From the NCBI RefSeq assembly GCF_004310665.1, contig NZ_SIXF01000010.1, positions 62,001-126,000 on the forward strand: a DNA stretch of 64,000 bases, in the 5' to 3' direction. This document shows, piece after piece, positions 44,157-53,004 of this stretch. Source of the stretch: Pedobacter kyonggii. GTDB taxonomy: Bacteria; Bacteroidota; Bacteroidia; Sphingobacteriales; Sphingobacteriaceae. A program made the position numbers and the translations under genes. Numbering within the stretch: position 1 is the stretch's first letter; each line of letters starts with the position of its first letter. Under the pieces are notes generated by a model. The model saw only the letters and a program-made list of their open reading frames with translations. It made no database searches and was not told the DNA's origin.

Positions 44157-46982
44157 ATGCACCATCTTCAACGCTACCTCACCGTATTTTTAATTTTATT
44201 CTGTTTTTACAATTCGGGCGCCCAACAAGCTAATCCTACACAAGTTGGGGCAGTAAAAGGGGTAATTAGGGATACCACGCATAATTACAACTTAAAATCG
44301 GCAACAGTATCGTTATTTAAAGGCGACAGTACCTTAATGAGTTATCAGTTAAGTAATAACTATGGCGAATTTAGTTTTAAGAGCCTGCCCCTCAATGTTA
44401 AAATGCATATAGAAATAAGCCATGTGGGCTACCGGATACTTCGAAAAAGTTTCACCATAATGGATGGAAAAACTGCGCTGGATTTAAAAACATTAATTAT
44501 TGCAACAAAAGAGAACAATTTACAGGATGTAGAAGTTAGGGTGGCGCCTATTACCATGAATGGCGATACCCTTGAATTTAATGCAGCAGCTTTTAAGTTA
44601 GATAGTAATGCTGTAGTAGAGGATCTTTTACGTAAAATACCCAATGTAACCCTTTGGGGCGATGGGCAGATTACTGTTAATGGCCGTGAGGTAAAGAGTT
44701 TGCTGGTAAACGGAAAACAGTTTTTTGGTGGTGATTTTAAAATGGCTACCCAAAACATTGCAAAAAATGCTTTAGAGAAGGTACAGGTTTACCGGGAGCG
44801 GAACGAAAGCAACCCGCTCGATAGTACCTTAACCGTTAATTTAAAGCTCAAGAAAGGTAAAGACATTGGTTATTTCGGCAAAATCGGTGCAGGATACGGC
44901 ACCACAAAAAAATACGAAACCGATGCAAGTTTTAACATGTTTTCGCCAAAAATGCAGCTGGGTATTATAGGTGCGAGCAACAATATTAATAAAACAGCCA
45001 ATAGCATTAGAACACTAACTGCCAACAGCACTTTTAAAGGCTTAAATACCAATGTAGAGTACCAGCCCGATTTCAGACAATCAGGCATTAACCAGCCAAA
45101 TATTGGTGGCATAACCTTTACTTATAATTTTATTGAAAAACCTGTATACGACAAAAAAAGCACCTTAAATGCCAACTATTTTGTGCAGAACAAAAACAAT
45201 GAAAATATATCCAATGCGCAAACAACCACATCTATTAATGCTACAGACAAAATATACGACACCAATACCAGCAGCGGAAATACAGCATCAACCAATCAAA
45301 CCTTTGATTCGAACCTCGAATTTGTTAAAAAGAACCACCGTTTAAATATTAACCAGTCGATGTCGTTAAATAACGGTACATCAAATAATGATACACAAAG
45401 AAGTGCTTTCGATGGCCAGAATGTGTTAACGAGTACCAATAATACAAAAGCACAAAATAATTTTAACAATAAAGGCTTTAATCTTGGTATACGGTATGGC
45501 CTGTCTCCCAATTATATGACCAGAAGAGCGCATCGTTTTAGTGGGTTAAATGCAAACTATCAATTATCAATAAATGATAACGATAACCAACGATCAAATT
45601 TAACTACTTTCAGATCGTTTGTAAATGCAGCTGCGAATACAGATTATGATAGAAGATACAATACACAGCGGGAGTCTTTTAACCAAACCTTATTACTGGA
45701 GCTTCCTAATTTAAAATCGTTTTTGTTTGGCCGTAAAAACCTTGCTGACTTCGATTTATCTTTAAAAAACAATTTAGAACTAAACAATAATACCGATCAT
45801 AATTTGGTAGAAGATTTAAAGGGAAGTGTTTATGCAACAAATACTTATTTAAGCAACAATACCAAAACCAATATTGTTGATGAAACACCAGAACTAACCT
45901 TAAGTAAATCTTTCCGCAAAAGTTTATCAAACAGATTTGACAAAAATTTAAGGATTGAAGCTTCTGCAAAACAGCGTTTTATTTTTCAGGATAACAGATC
46001 GGATAAAGCCTTGCAAAACATAAACCGAACTTATAATAAATTTGTACCGGAAGTGAGTATCAATTATAGCAATTACCAATATGGCGAATTTTATAGGTCA
46101 ATGTCGTTAAGCTATAAAACCAATATTATTATTCCCAATTTACAACAGTTAGCACCTTTAACGGATAGTACGAACTTATATAACCTTCAGATGGGAAATA
46201 TCAAACTAAGGGAAGCTACTGATAAATCTGTTAACTTTAACCTCAACCATTCCGATCAGACGAGCAAAAACACCTTAAATTATAACTTTTATGCTTCTGC
46301 AGGTATAATTGATAATGGCATTGTAGATAGTATTTTTATCGATAATCAGAATAAACGCACCATCTATTTAACCAATGCAAACGGCAATAAATATTTAAAT
46401 GCGAATGGTTTTCTAAGAAAAACATTTAAGCTGAAAACCACAGAGTTACAACTCAGTTTAAACGGGGGAATAAATATTGCTAAAAATGCCAGTTATTTAA
46501 ATGATGTATTTAGTTTTTCCAATATCTTAAATACGAATGCCAAACTAAGCTTAAACTATACTTATAAAGATAAATTTGCAGCTGAAGCCGGCCAGGGCTT
46601 TAACACCTACCGAACGGAACAGGAAGCATTTAACACAAAATATAGCGGATTAAATTTAACAAGTTCTTTAAGCTCCATTTATAACATTACCAAAAAGTTT
46701 ACTTTAAGCAGCAACATTAGCTTTAACTCGAGCAAATCGAACAGTGCCGCCAATATAAATTTTGCCATCTGGAATGCCAGTGCCGTTTATCGTTTTCTAA
46801 AAGGAAATAATGCAGAGTTTAAATTTTCTGCCATGGATCTGCTACATCAGAACACCAACATCATTAATTACGGGGGTGCCAATAGTTTTACGTTAGGTAG
46901 TCAAAATGTACTGCAGCAATATTTTATGACTACTTTTTCATATTACCCAAGGCAGTTTGGTAAAAAGCCAGTAAAGAAATAA
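44157..46982 (+). CDS. TonB-receptor-like outer membrane protein with carboxypeptidase-regulatory domain
   Basis: The 941-residue protein has a signal peptide ending 'NSGAQQ', a carboxypeptidase-regulatory-like domain (about residues 30-118, 'GVIRDTTHNYNLKSATVSLF' to 'ISHVGYRILRKSF') and a plug-like domain ('LRKIPNVTLWGDGQITVNGREVKSLLVNGKQFFGGD'). A long Asn-rich beta barrel completes it. This is the 'outer membrane beta-barrel family' without a clear TonB box. It probably imports or exports an unknown ligand with the propeller protein encoded just upstream. It ends in Lys-Lys and its stop lies in a hairpin shared with the converging gene. Confidence 0.9.
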   Translation: MHHLQRYLTVFLILFCFYNSGAQQANPTQVGAVKGVIRDTTHNYNLKSATVSLFKGDSTLMSYQLSNNYGEFSFKSLPLNVKMHIEISHVGYRILRKSFTIMDGKTALDLKTLIIATKENNLQDVEVRVAPITMNGDTLEFNAAAFKLDSNAVVEDLLRKIPNVTLWGDGQITVNGREVKSLLVNGKQFFGGDFKMATQNIAKNALEKVQVYRERNESNPLDSTLTVNLKLKKGKDIGYFGKIGAGYGTTKKYETDASFNMFSPKMQLGIIGASNNINKTANSIRTLTANSTFKGLNTNVEYQPDFRQSGINQPNIGGITFTYNFIEKPVYDKKSTLNANYFVQNKNNENISNAQTTTSINATDKIYDTNTSSGNTASTNQTFDSNLEFVKKNHRLNINQSMSLNNGTSNNDTQRSAFDGQNVLTSTNNTKAQNNFNNKGFNLGIRYGLSPNYMTRRAHRFSGLNANYQLSINDNDNQRSNLTTFRSFVNAAANTDYDRRYNTQRESFNQTLLLELPNLKSFLFGRKNLADFDLSLKNNLELNNNTDHNLVEDLKGSVYATNTYLSNNTKTNIVDETPELTLSKSFRKSLSNRFDKNLRIEASAKQRFIFQDNRSDKALQNINRTYNKFVPEVSINYSNYQYGEFYRSMSLSYKTNIIIPNLQQLAPLTDSTNLYNLQMGNIKLREATDKSVNFNLNHSDQTSKNTLNYNFYASAGIIDNGIVDSIFIDNQNKRTIYLTNANGNKYLNANGFLRKTFKLKTTELQLSLNGGINIAKNASYLNDVFSFSNILNTNAKLSLNYTYKDKFAAEAGQGFNTYRTEQEAFNTKYSGLNLTSSLSSIYNITKKFTLSSNISFNSSKSNSAANINFAIWNASAVYRFLKGNNAEFKFSAMDLLHQNTNIINYGGANSFTLGSQNVLQQYFMTTFSYYPRQFGKKPVKK

Positions 46983-47010
46983 GATGATTATTAAATCATC
47001 TTATTTCTTT
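46973..47010. terminator. Bidirectional hairpin spanning two convergent stop codons
   Basis: A perfect 16-bp inverted repeat (AAAGAAATAAGATGAT at 46973-46988, complement at 46995-47010, 6-base loop) includes the last codons and stop of both converging genes. A stem-loop this strong at a 3' junction probably acts as a terminator or RNA stabiliser in both directions. A T run is nearly lacking on both sides. Confidence 0.65.
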
Positions 47011-48305
47011 ATCGACATATAATCTAAAGTAAGATTAGAGAGTAATTTAACCCCTAAAACAAAACCGCTTTCATCAAGATAAAAATCTGGTGTGTGGTGC
47101 GATGCTGCTTTTAAAGGGTCTTTACCTTTTGGCATCCCTCCTAAAAACACAAATAAACCTGGCACTTTTTCCTGAAAGAAGGAGAAATCTTCTGCGCCTG
47201 TAACTGGCGGTTTTAATTTCACGTGATCCTTACCTGCCGTAGATTCCATACTTGGCAACATCTTTTCGGTTAGTGCAATGTTATTAAAAGTAACCGGATA
47301 ATGATTGCTGTAAGGGATTTTAACTTCAGCCGTTGCACCGCCTGCTTCGGCCGTTTTGGTTACTATGGTTTTAATCCTTTCGATAAACATGGCCTCATCT
47401 TCCTTACTAAAGTTGCGCACTGTACCTAACATTTCTACCTTTTCGGGAATAATATTCGACCGTACACCACCATTAATAGCACCAATGGTAACTACACCTG
47501 GGTTTTCGGTCACATTTAAATTCCTACTTACTATGGTTTGCAGGTTATTGATAATCTGGGCCGAAACCACCACCGGATCGATACTGCTCCATGGATAAGC
47601 CCCATGTGCCTGGCGGCCGGTAACCGTAATCTTCATATCGTTTACTGCTGCCATTGTACCACCCGGGCGATAAGTTACATCGCCTACTTCGGTTTGAGAA
47701 TTGATGTGTAAACCGAAAATTACATCAACTTTAGGGTTTTCTAGTACGCCCTCCTTAATCATTAAAGCTGCCCCGCCTTCATCTCCAGCAGGCACACCTT
47801 CCTCAGCGGGCTGAAATATAAATTTCACCGTCCCCTGAATATCTTTTTGCATAGAAGCCAGCACTTCTGCTACACCCATTAAAATAGCCACATGACTATC
47901 ATGTCCACAGGCATGCATTACACCTACCTCTTGTCCGTTATACTGCGTTTTCACCTTCGAGGCAAATGGAACATCTACCCGCTCGGTAACCGGCAAACCA
48001 TCCATATCGGCACGCAAAGCAACTACCGGCCCGGGTTTACCTCCTTTTAGCACACCAACTACACCTGTTTTGGCTACACCAGTTTTTACTTGAATACCTA
48101 GAGATTCTAAATGTTTTGCAATAATGCCAGCTGTTCTTACTTCAGTATTTCCCAATTCGGGATGTTCGTGAAAATCGCGCCTCCAGGTAATTACTTTTTG
48201 TTCGATGGCATCAGCTTTTTTTGAAACCAATGGCTTTAAATCTGATTTTTGGGCGAAAGAATGGATGGAAATTAGCGAAAAAACGATCAGGTATATCTTT
48301 TTCAT
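47001..48305 (-). CDS. Secreted M20D family amidohydrolase/peptidase
   Basis: The 434-residue protein has a signal peptide ending 'HSFAQ' and an M20 zinc-hydrolase domain. Metal-binding motifs are 'WRRDFHEHPELG', 'VMHACGHDSHVAILMG', 'FIFQPAEEG' and, near the end, 'PPVTGAEDFSFF'. A lid dimerisation domain follows the catalytic start. The IAA-amino-acid hydrolase/hippurate hydrolase subgroup removes acyl groups from amino acids or peptides; a periplasmic site is inferred from the signal peptide. It stands alone. Confidence 0.93.
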   Translation of the reverse strand: MKKIYLIVFSLISIHSFAQKSDLKPLVSKKADAIEQKVITWRRDFHEHPELGNTEVRTAGIIAKHLESLGIQVKTGVAKTGVVGVLKGGKPGPVVALRADMDGLPVTERVDVPFASKVKTQYNGQEVGVMHACGHDSHVAILMGVAEVLASMQKDIQGTVKFIFQPAEEGVPAGDEGGAALMIKEGVLENPKVDVIFGLHINSQTEVGDVTYRPGGTMAAVNDMKITVTGRQAHGAYPWSSIDPVVVSAQIINNLQTIVSRNLNVTENPGVVTIGAINGGVRSNIIPEKVEMLGTVRNFSKEDEAMFIERIKTIVTKTAEAGGATAEVKIPYSNHYPVTFNNIALTEKMLPSMESTAGKDHVKLKPPVTGAEDFSFFQEKVPGLFVFLGGMPKGKDPLKAASHHTPDFYLDESGFVLGVKLLSNLTLDYMSIKK

Positions 48306-48414
48306 GAAGCGGTTTATTTAAGTGTAAGGATTTACTAATCTAATCAATTGCGGAAGATAATCATTCTTAAAAGCCATGTAAGCAAAACTTTTCCGAAATA
48401 TTTTTATTGTAATT

Positions 48415-49017
48415 TCAAACCAATTCAACTTCTGTTGTTTCAGCTTCTAAAATTCTTCCATCTGATAGCGTAATTATAAGCTTAAATGTATGTTTTTTAG
48501 CAATACTTGGTTTTACTTGCAAAAAAAGGCCTTCATTAAAAGCATACCTGGTATTATAACTTAGATCTTTAGAAGATTTGACATAATCATCTATTGAAAT
48601 CAGTGTAACACCTTTTTTGACCTTGAAATATGAACTAAGATCGGCATCTTTTGGATGATTGACATCAAAATCGTTATTTGAAAATACTTTTAAGGATAAA
48701 ATATCTTCCTTTGCAATAAAGTTATCATCACTACAACTGCAAGCGTAGGCAGATTGCATTAATCCCCATGTTATTGCAGGCTTAATCAAAGAAAGTTGTG
48801 CTGTTAGCAACTGCACCTGAATGCCATAATTGGCACTGGAAATTATTCCAGAATTGGCAATCATAGGCTGCGGCAAGGCAGAATCCATATTTTTAAGAGA
48901 AGCTCCTTTATTGGTAAAATAAATTGTTTTAACCGGCGGACAATCGCAAATTACACATGCCACAATAAGTTGGGCCATGAGGGCTAATCCAAAAACGAAC
49001 AATATCTTCTTAATCAT
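48415..49017 (-). CDS. Uncharacterised Cys-rich secreted protein
   Basis: The 200-residue protein has an N-terminal hydrophobic signal followed by 'VACVICDCPP', so it could be a lipoprotein at the first of these Cys. Two more cysteines occur in 'AYACSCSDDNF' near residue 92. The rest is predicted beta-rich with 'TFKLIITLSDGRILEAETTEVEL' at the end, like a periplasmic sandwich domain. I do not recognise the family with confidence. It is a lone minus-strand gene downstream of the next described terminator. Confidence 0.7.
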   Translation of the reverse strand: MIKKILFVFGLALMAQLIVACVICDCPPVKTIYFTNKGASLKNMDSALPQPMIANSGIISSANYGIQVQLLTAQLSLIKPAITWGLMQSAYACSCSDDNFIAKEDILSLKVFSNNDFDVNHPKDADLSSYFKVKKGVTLISIDDYVKSSKDLSYNTRYAFNEGLFLQVKPSIAKKHTFKLIITLSDGRILEAETTEVELV

Positions 49018-49050
49018 ATGGAACGAAAATTATTAATTTCAAATTAAATA

Positions 49051-49073
49051 AAAAAGCCATCCCTTCGGATGGC
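49051..49073 (-). terminator. Terminator of the 169-residue gene
   Basis: GCCATCC (49056-49062) pairs with GGATGGC (49067-49073) across a tetraloop. On the minus strand a T run follows. It lies 17 bp after the stop codon at 49091. Confidence 0.85.
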
Positions 49074-49090
49074 GCTTGAATGTGGATGGC

Positions 49091-49600
49091 TTAATTAAAC
49101 ATGCCCTTCAACTTATCCATAATGCCGCCGCCTCCTGCCTGGCCGGGATGCTGCGCCTGCCCACCGCCATTAAACATTCCAATTACATCACTTACATCAA
49201 ATTTACCATCGTCACCCCCCAAACTTCCCAAAACATCTTTAATATTAAAAGAGCTATCGTTCGGGTCGTTTGTTTTTTGGGTAAACTTGGCAATTAAGCC
49301 CGGAATAATGCTTGCTGCTAAAGATTTCGCGGTATCGGCGTTAATGCCCAAGCCACTTAATTTATCCATAAAATTCCCCGAAGCCTGCTCAGCAACCTCG
49401 GTACCTTCTGCTTTATTACCGTTGAATATATCGGTTAATGCACCAATATTTCCTGATGATACCTGGTCTTTCAGCGTATCGAAGATAGAACCCGATGCAG
49501 CCTGGATTACTGCTTCATTTTGTTCGTTCGGAATGGCAGTGTTGTTTACAACACTTTCCTGCACGTTTTCACGCACCATTTCATTTAAATTTTCTAACAT
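49091..49600 (-). CDS. Small Gly/Asp-rich protein (DUF937-like)
   Basis: The 169-residue protein has no signal peptide. It is rich in amphipathic helices with a pattern of 'QAASGSIFDTLKDQVSSGNIGALTDIFNG' and 'AKSLAASIIPGLIAKF', followed by 'IKDVLGSLGGDDGKFDVSDVIGMF' and a Gly/Gln/Pro tail with 'GIMDKLKGMF'. This recalls DUF937/YidB proteins but the match is loose. A full-length reading frame on the opposite strand (49101-49607) is a composition shadow. Function is unknown. Confidence 0.75.
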   Translation of the reverse strand: MLENLNEMVRENVQESVVNNTAIPNEQNEAVIQAASGSIFDTLKDQVSSGNIGALTDIFNGNKAEGTEVAEQASGNFMDKLSGLGINADTAKSLAASIIPGLIAKFTQKTNDPNDSSFNIKDVLGSLGGDDGKFDVSDVIGMFNGGGQAQHPGQAGGGGIMDKLKGMFN

Positions 49601-49756
49601 AACGTAGAATTAAAGGTTAAAATAATTGATGAACTAACAGGGACGGTGTATTAAAGTTAATGTGTTTAATCGACATTAAAAATTCTTATTCATTTAGAAC
49701 ATTAAAAAGACCATTTTAAATTTTTGCTTTATTACTTTTACAAAAAAACAAAGATT

Positions 49757-51403
49757 ATGTTACCTAAAGTAAATTTCACAGAAACTGAGGCCTACAAGTA
49801 TTTAGCCGATCATTTTATAGATATTAATCAAAAAAGCATTAAAGATCTTTTTGCTGAAGATGCAGATCGTTTCAATAAGTTTTCTGTTTTTTTTGAAGAT
49901 ATTCTGCTAGATTATAGCAAGAACCGTATTAGCGATGAAACATTAGCACTATTGATTCAATTGGCACGCGAGTGTAAATTGGATGAAGCTATAAAATCGA
50001 TGTATAATGGTGATAAAATTAATGAAACGGAAGACCGTTCGGTGCTTCATATTGCCTTACGTAATTTAAGCAATACGCCAATTTTAGTTGATGGTAAAGA
50101 TGTGATGCCCGAAGTAAATGCAGTACTGGCTAAAATGGAGAAATTCAGCAATAGCATCATTAGCGGCGAATGGAAAGGATATACCGGCAAAGCCATTACC
50201 GATGTGGTTAACATTGGTATCGGTGGGTCAGACTTAGGTCCGGTAATGGTTACCGAAGCTTTAAAACACTATAAAAACCACTTAAATATCCACTTTGTTT
50301 CTAATATTGATGGCACACACATTGCCGAAACATTAGCAGGATTGAATGCTGAAACTACCTTATTCTTAGTCGCATCAAAAACTTTTACTACACAAGAAAC
50401 CATGACGAATGCGCACTCTGCCCGTTCTTGGTTTTTGGATAAGAGCGGAAAAGAAAGCGATATTGCCAAACACTTTGCCGCATTATCGACCAATGCTAAA
50501 GATGTTTCTGCTTTTGGTATCGATACCGAAAATATGTTTGAGTTTTGGGATTGGGTTGGTGGTCGTTACTCATTATGGAGCGCTATCGGTTTATCCATCT
50601 CATTAAGTATAGGCTTCGATAATTTTAAACAATTGTTAGCTGGTGCCCACGCAACTGATAACCACTTTAAAACCGCTGAGTTTGAAAGCAACCTACCTGT
50701 TATTTTAGGTTTGTTAGGCGTTTGGTATATCAATTTCTACAATGCAGAAACACAGGTTATTTTACCTTACGACCAATATATGCACCGTTTTGCTGCCTAT
50801 TTCCAGCAGGGAGATATGGAAAGCAATGGTAAACATGTTGATAGAAACGGTAATGAGGTTGATTATGAAACCGGACCTATTATCTGGGGTGAGCCCGGAA
50901 CAAATGGCCAGCATGCCTTTTATCAGTTAATTCATCAGGGTACCAGAATTATCCCTGCTGATTTTATTGCTCCGGCACAGAGTTTAAATCCACTGGGCGA
51001 TCATCACCCTATCTTACTGTCAAACTTCTTTGCACAAACGGAAGCTTTAATGAACGGTAAAACCGAAGAAGAAGTAACAGCCGAGTTAAAGAAAGAAGGC
51101 AAATCAGATTCAGAAATTGAAAAAATTGCGCCGTTTAAGGTATTTGAAGGCAATCGCCCAACAAACTCTATTTTATTAAAAAAAGTAACACCATATACTT
51201 TGGGCAGTTTAGTAGCCATGTACGAACATAAAATATTTGTTCAGGGCATTATCTGGAACATCTTTAGCTTCGATCAATGGGGAGTAGAACTTGGCAAGCA
51301 ACTGGCCAAAAAAATTCTTCCAGAGCTCGAGGGCAACGAAAAAGTTTCGAGCCACGATAGTTCTACCAACGGCTTAATTAATCAATACAAGGCCTGGAGA
51401 TAA
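49757..51403 (+). CDS. pgi: Glucose-6-phosphate isomerase
   Basis: The protein (548 residues) interconverts glucose-6-phosphate and fructose-6-phosphate in glycolysis. The signature segments are present: '[20 protein letters not shown]', '[14 protein letters not shown]', '[15 protein letters not shown]' and '[16 protein letters not shown]' near the C-terminus. Length is normal for the long PGI class. The ATG at 49757 is chosen; the longer frame begins with TTG and adds eleven non-conserved residues. It is a single gene with its own terminator. Confidence 0.98.
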   Translation: MLPKVNFTETEAYKYLADHFIDINQKSIKDLFAEDADRFNKFSVFFEDILLDYSKNRISDETLALLIQLARECKLDEAIKSMYNGDKINETEDRSVLHIALRNLSNTPILVDGKDVMPEVNAVLAKMEKFSNSIISGEWKGYTGKAITDVVNIGIGGSDLGPVMVTEALKHYKNHLNIHFVSNIDGTHIAETLAGLNAETTLFLVASKTFTTQETMTNAHSARSWFLDKSGKESDIAKHFAALSTNAKDVSAFGIDTENMFEFWDWVGGRYSLWSAIGLSISLSIGFDNFKQLLAGAHATDNHFKTAEFESNLPVILGLLGVWYINFYNAETQVILPYDQYMHRFAAYFQQGDMESNGKHVDRNGNEVDYETGPIIWGEPGTNGQHAFYQLIHQGTRIIPADFIAPAQSLNPLGDHHPILLSNFFAQTEALMNGKTEEEVTAELKKEGKSDSEIEKIAPFKVFEGNRPTNSILLKKVTPYTLGSLVAMYEHKIFVQGIIWNIFSFDQWGVELGKQLAKKILPELEGNEKVSSHDSSTNGLINQYKAWR

Positions 51404-51412
51404 AAATCTTTC

Positions 51413-51443
51413 AAAAAAAGCGAGTTTAACACTCGCTTTTTTT
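51413..51443 (+). terminator. Terminator of pgi
   Basis: GCGAGT (51420-51425) pairs with ACTCGC (51431-51436) across a 5-base loop, extended by A/T pairs, and is followed by TTTTTTT. It begins about 10 bp after the pgi stop codon. Confidence 0.9.
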
Positions 51444-51658
51444 GTTTAAAACCCATAATTTAGGCTCACCTTATTATTGTTTCACGCTAGTGAAAAATCC
51501 AAATTAACTTATTAATGAAATAGTTGCTCGCTTTCGCTTTTGATTATTTCTAATCATTAAAACAAATTATCAATGAAACCATCATAAGTATGTTATTCAT
51601 AATGACAAAAAATATGCTAATGATAGCTTCATAACCATTAAAAAACAATTATAAACTT

Positions 51659-52972
51659 ATGAAAAAAAGAATTCTTTTTGCTTTGGCCATTTCCGGTCTG
51701 TGCTTAAGTGCTTCTGCCCAAAAAGTACAGTTTACGGAATTCGACCTTGACAATGGCCTCCATGTCATTCTACACCAAGACAAAACCGCTCCAGTAGTTG
51801 CCGTTTCGGTAATGTATCATGTTGGTTCTAAAGATGAAGAAACCCAACGTACAGGTTTTGCTCACTTTTTCGAACACTTATTATTCGAAGGTTCTAAAAA
51901 CATTAAAAAAGGTGAATTTATGAAATTAGTGAGTAGTAATGGCGGCCAAAACAATGCCAATACTTCTCAAGACCGTACTTTTTATTATGAACTTTTTCCA
52001 TCAAACCAATTGGAACTGGGTTTATGGCTGGAAAGTGAAAGAATGTTACACCCAGTAATTAATGAAGGTGGAGTAAAAACACAAAATGAAGTAGTAAAGG
52101 AAGAGAAACGTTTACGCATAGACAACTCACCTTACGGAAAATTTACAGAGAAAATTTTCGGTCATTTGTTTGATGGCCATCCTTACCGTTGGCAGCCAAT
52201 TGGTTCAATGGAGCACTTAGATGCTGCAAAACTGAGTGAGTTTATTGCTTTCTTTAAAAAGTATTATGTGCCCAACAATGCGGTTTTAACTATTGCCGGC
52301 GATTTAGATGTAGACAAAACTAAAGCTTTAGTAAAATCATACTTTGCCGAAGTACCTAAAGGTGCACCAATTGTTCGTGAAGAATACAAATTACCAGAAA
52401 TCACCAAAGAAATGATCGATACTGCTTACGATGCAAATATCCAGATCCCGGCCATCTTCGCAGCTTACCGCGTACCTGGTATGAAGAGCAGAGAGAGCAA
52501 AGTTTTAGGTATGATCAGCTCCATCTTATCAGAAGGCGGAAGCTCAAGATTAAGCACTAAAATGGTCGATCAAAAGAAAACAGCCTTACAGGTGGCTGCT
52601 TTTAACTATTCGCTTGAAGATTATGGCGCTTATATCACCTTAGCTTTACCCAATAAGAATACACCGCTTAACGATTTATTAAAAGATATTGATGAAGAAG
52701 TTTTACGTCTTCAAACCGATTTGATTAGCGAAAGTGATTATAAAAAACTGCAGAATAAATTCGAAAACAACTATGTAAGTGCAAACAGTAAAATGCTAGG
52801 TGTTGCCGAAAACCTGGCCGATGGTTATACTTTCCATGATAAGGATACAAACGATATCAACAAGGAATTAGAGGTAATCAGATCAATCACCCGCGAGGAG
52901 ATCAGAGACGTTGCTAAAAAATACCTGAATAAAAACCAAAGAGTTGTATTGTATTACTTACCTAAGAAATAG
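51659..52972 (+). CDS. M16 family zinc metallopeptidase, active subunit
   Basis: The 437-residue protein has a signal peptide ending 'SASAQ' and an M16B peptidase domain with the inverted zinc motif H69-F-F-E72-H73. The distal zinc-binding Glu lies about 76 residues later in 'KTQNEVVKEEKR', and the C-terminal half-domain is also present. It should be a periplasmic peptide-degrading or processing enzyme. It is half of a two-gene pair, the second gene lying 32 bp downstream, and the two probably form a heterodimer. Confidence 0.94.
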   Translation: MKKRILFALAISGLCLSASAQKVQFTEFDLDNGLHVILHQDKTAPVVAVSVMYHVGSKDEETQRTGFAHFFEHLLFEGSKNIKKGEFMKLVSSNGGQNNANTSQDRTFYYELFPSNQLELGLWLESERMLHPVINEGGVKTQNEVVKEEKRLRIDNSPYGKFTEKIFGHLFDGHPYRWQPIGSMEHLDAAKLSEFIAFFKKYYVPNNAVLTIAGDLDVDKTKALVKSYFAEVPKGAPIVREEYKLPEITKEMIDTAYDANIQIPAIFAAYRVPGMKSRESKVLGMISSILSEGGSSRLSTKMVDQKKTALQVAAFNYSLEDYGAYITLALPNKNTPLNDLLKDIDEEVLRLQTDLISESDYKKLQNKFENNYVSANSKMLGVAENLADGYTFHDKDTNDINKELEVIRSITREEIRDVAKKYLNKNQRVVLYYLPKK

Positions 52973-53004
52973 CTGATCGCTTTTTCATTTTAATTATTAA
53001 AAAC

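Noticed and set aside
49101-49607. 168-residue ORF on the plus strand, full length opposite the DUF937-like gene
   Set aside because: Pro/Ser-rich composition and exact mirror position show it is an antisense shadow of the minus-strand gene, which has a terminator and a better start.
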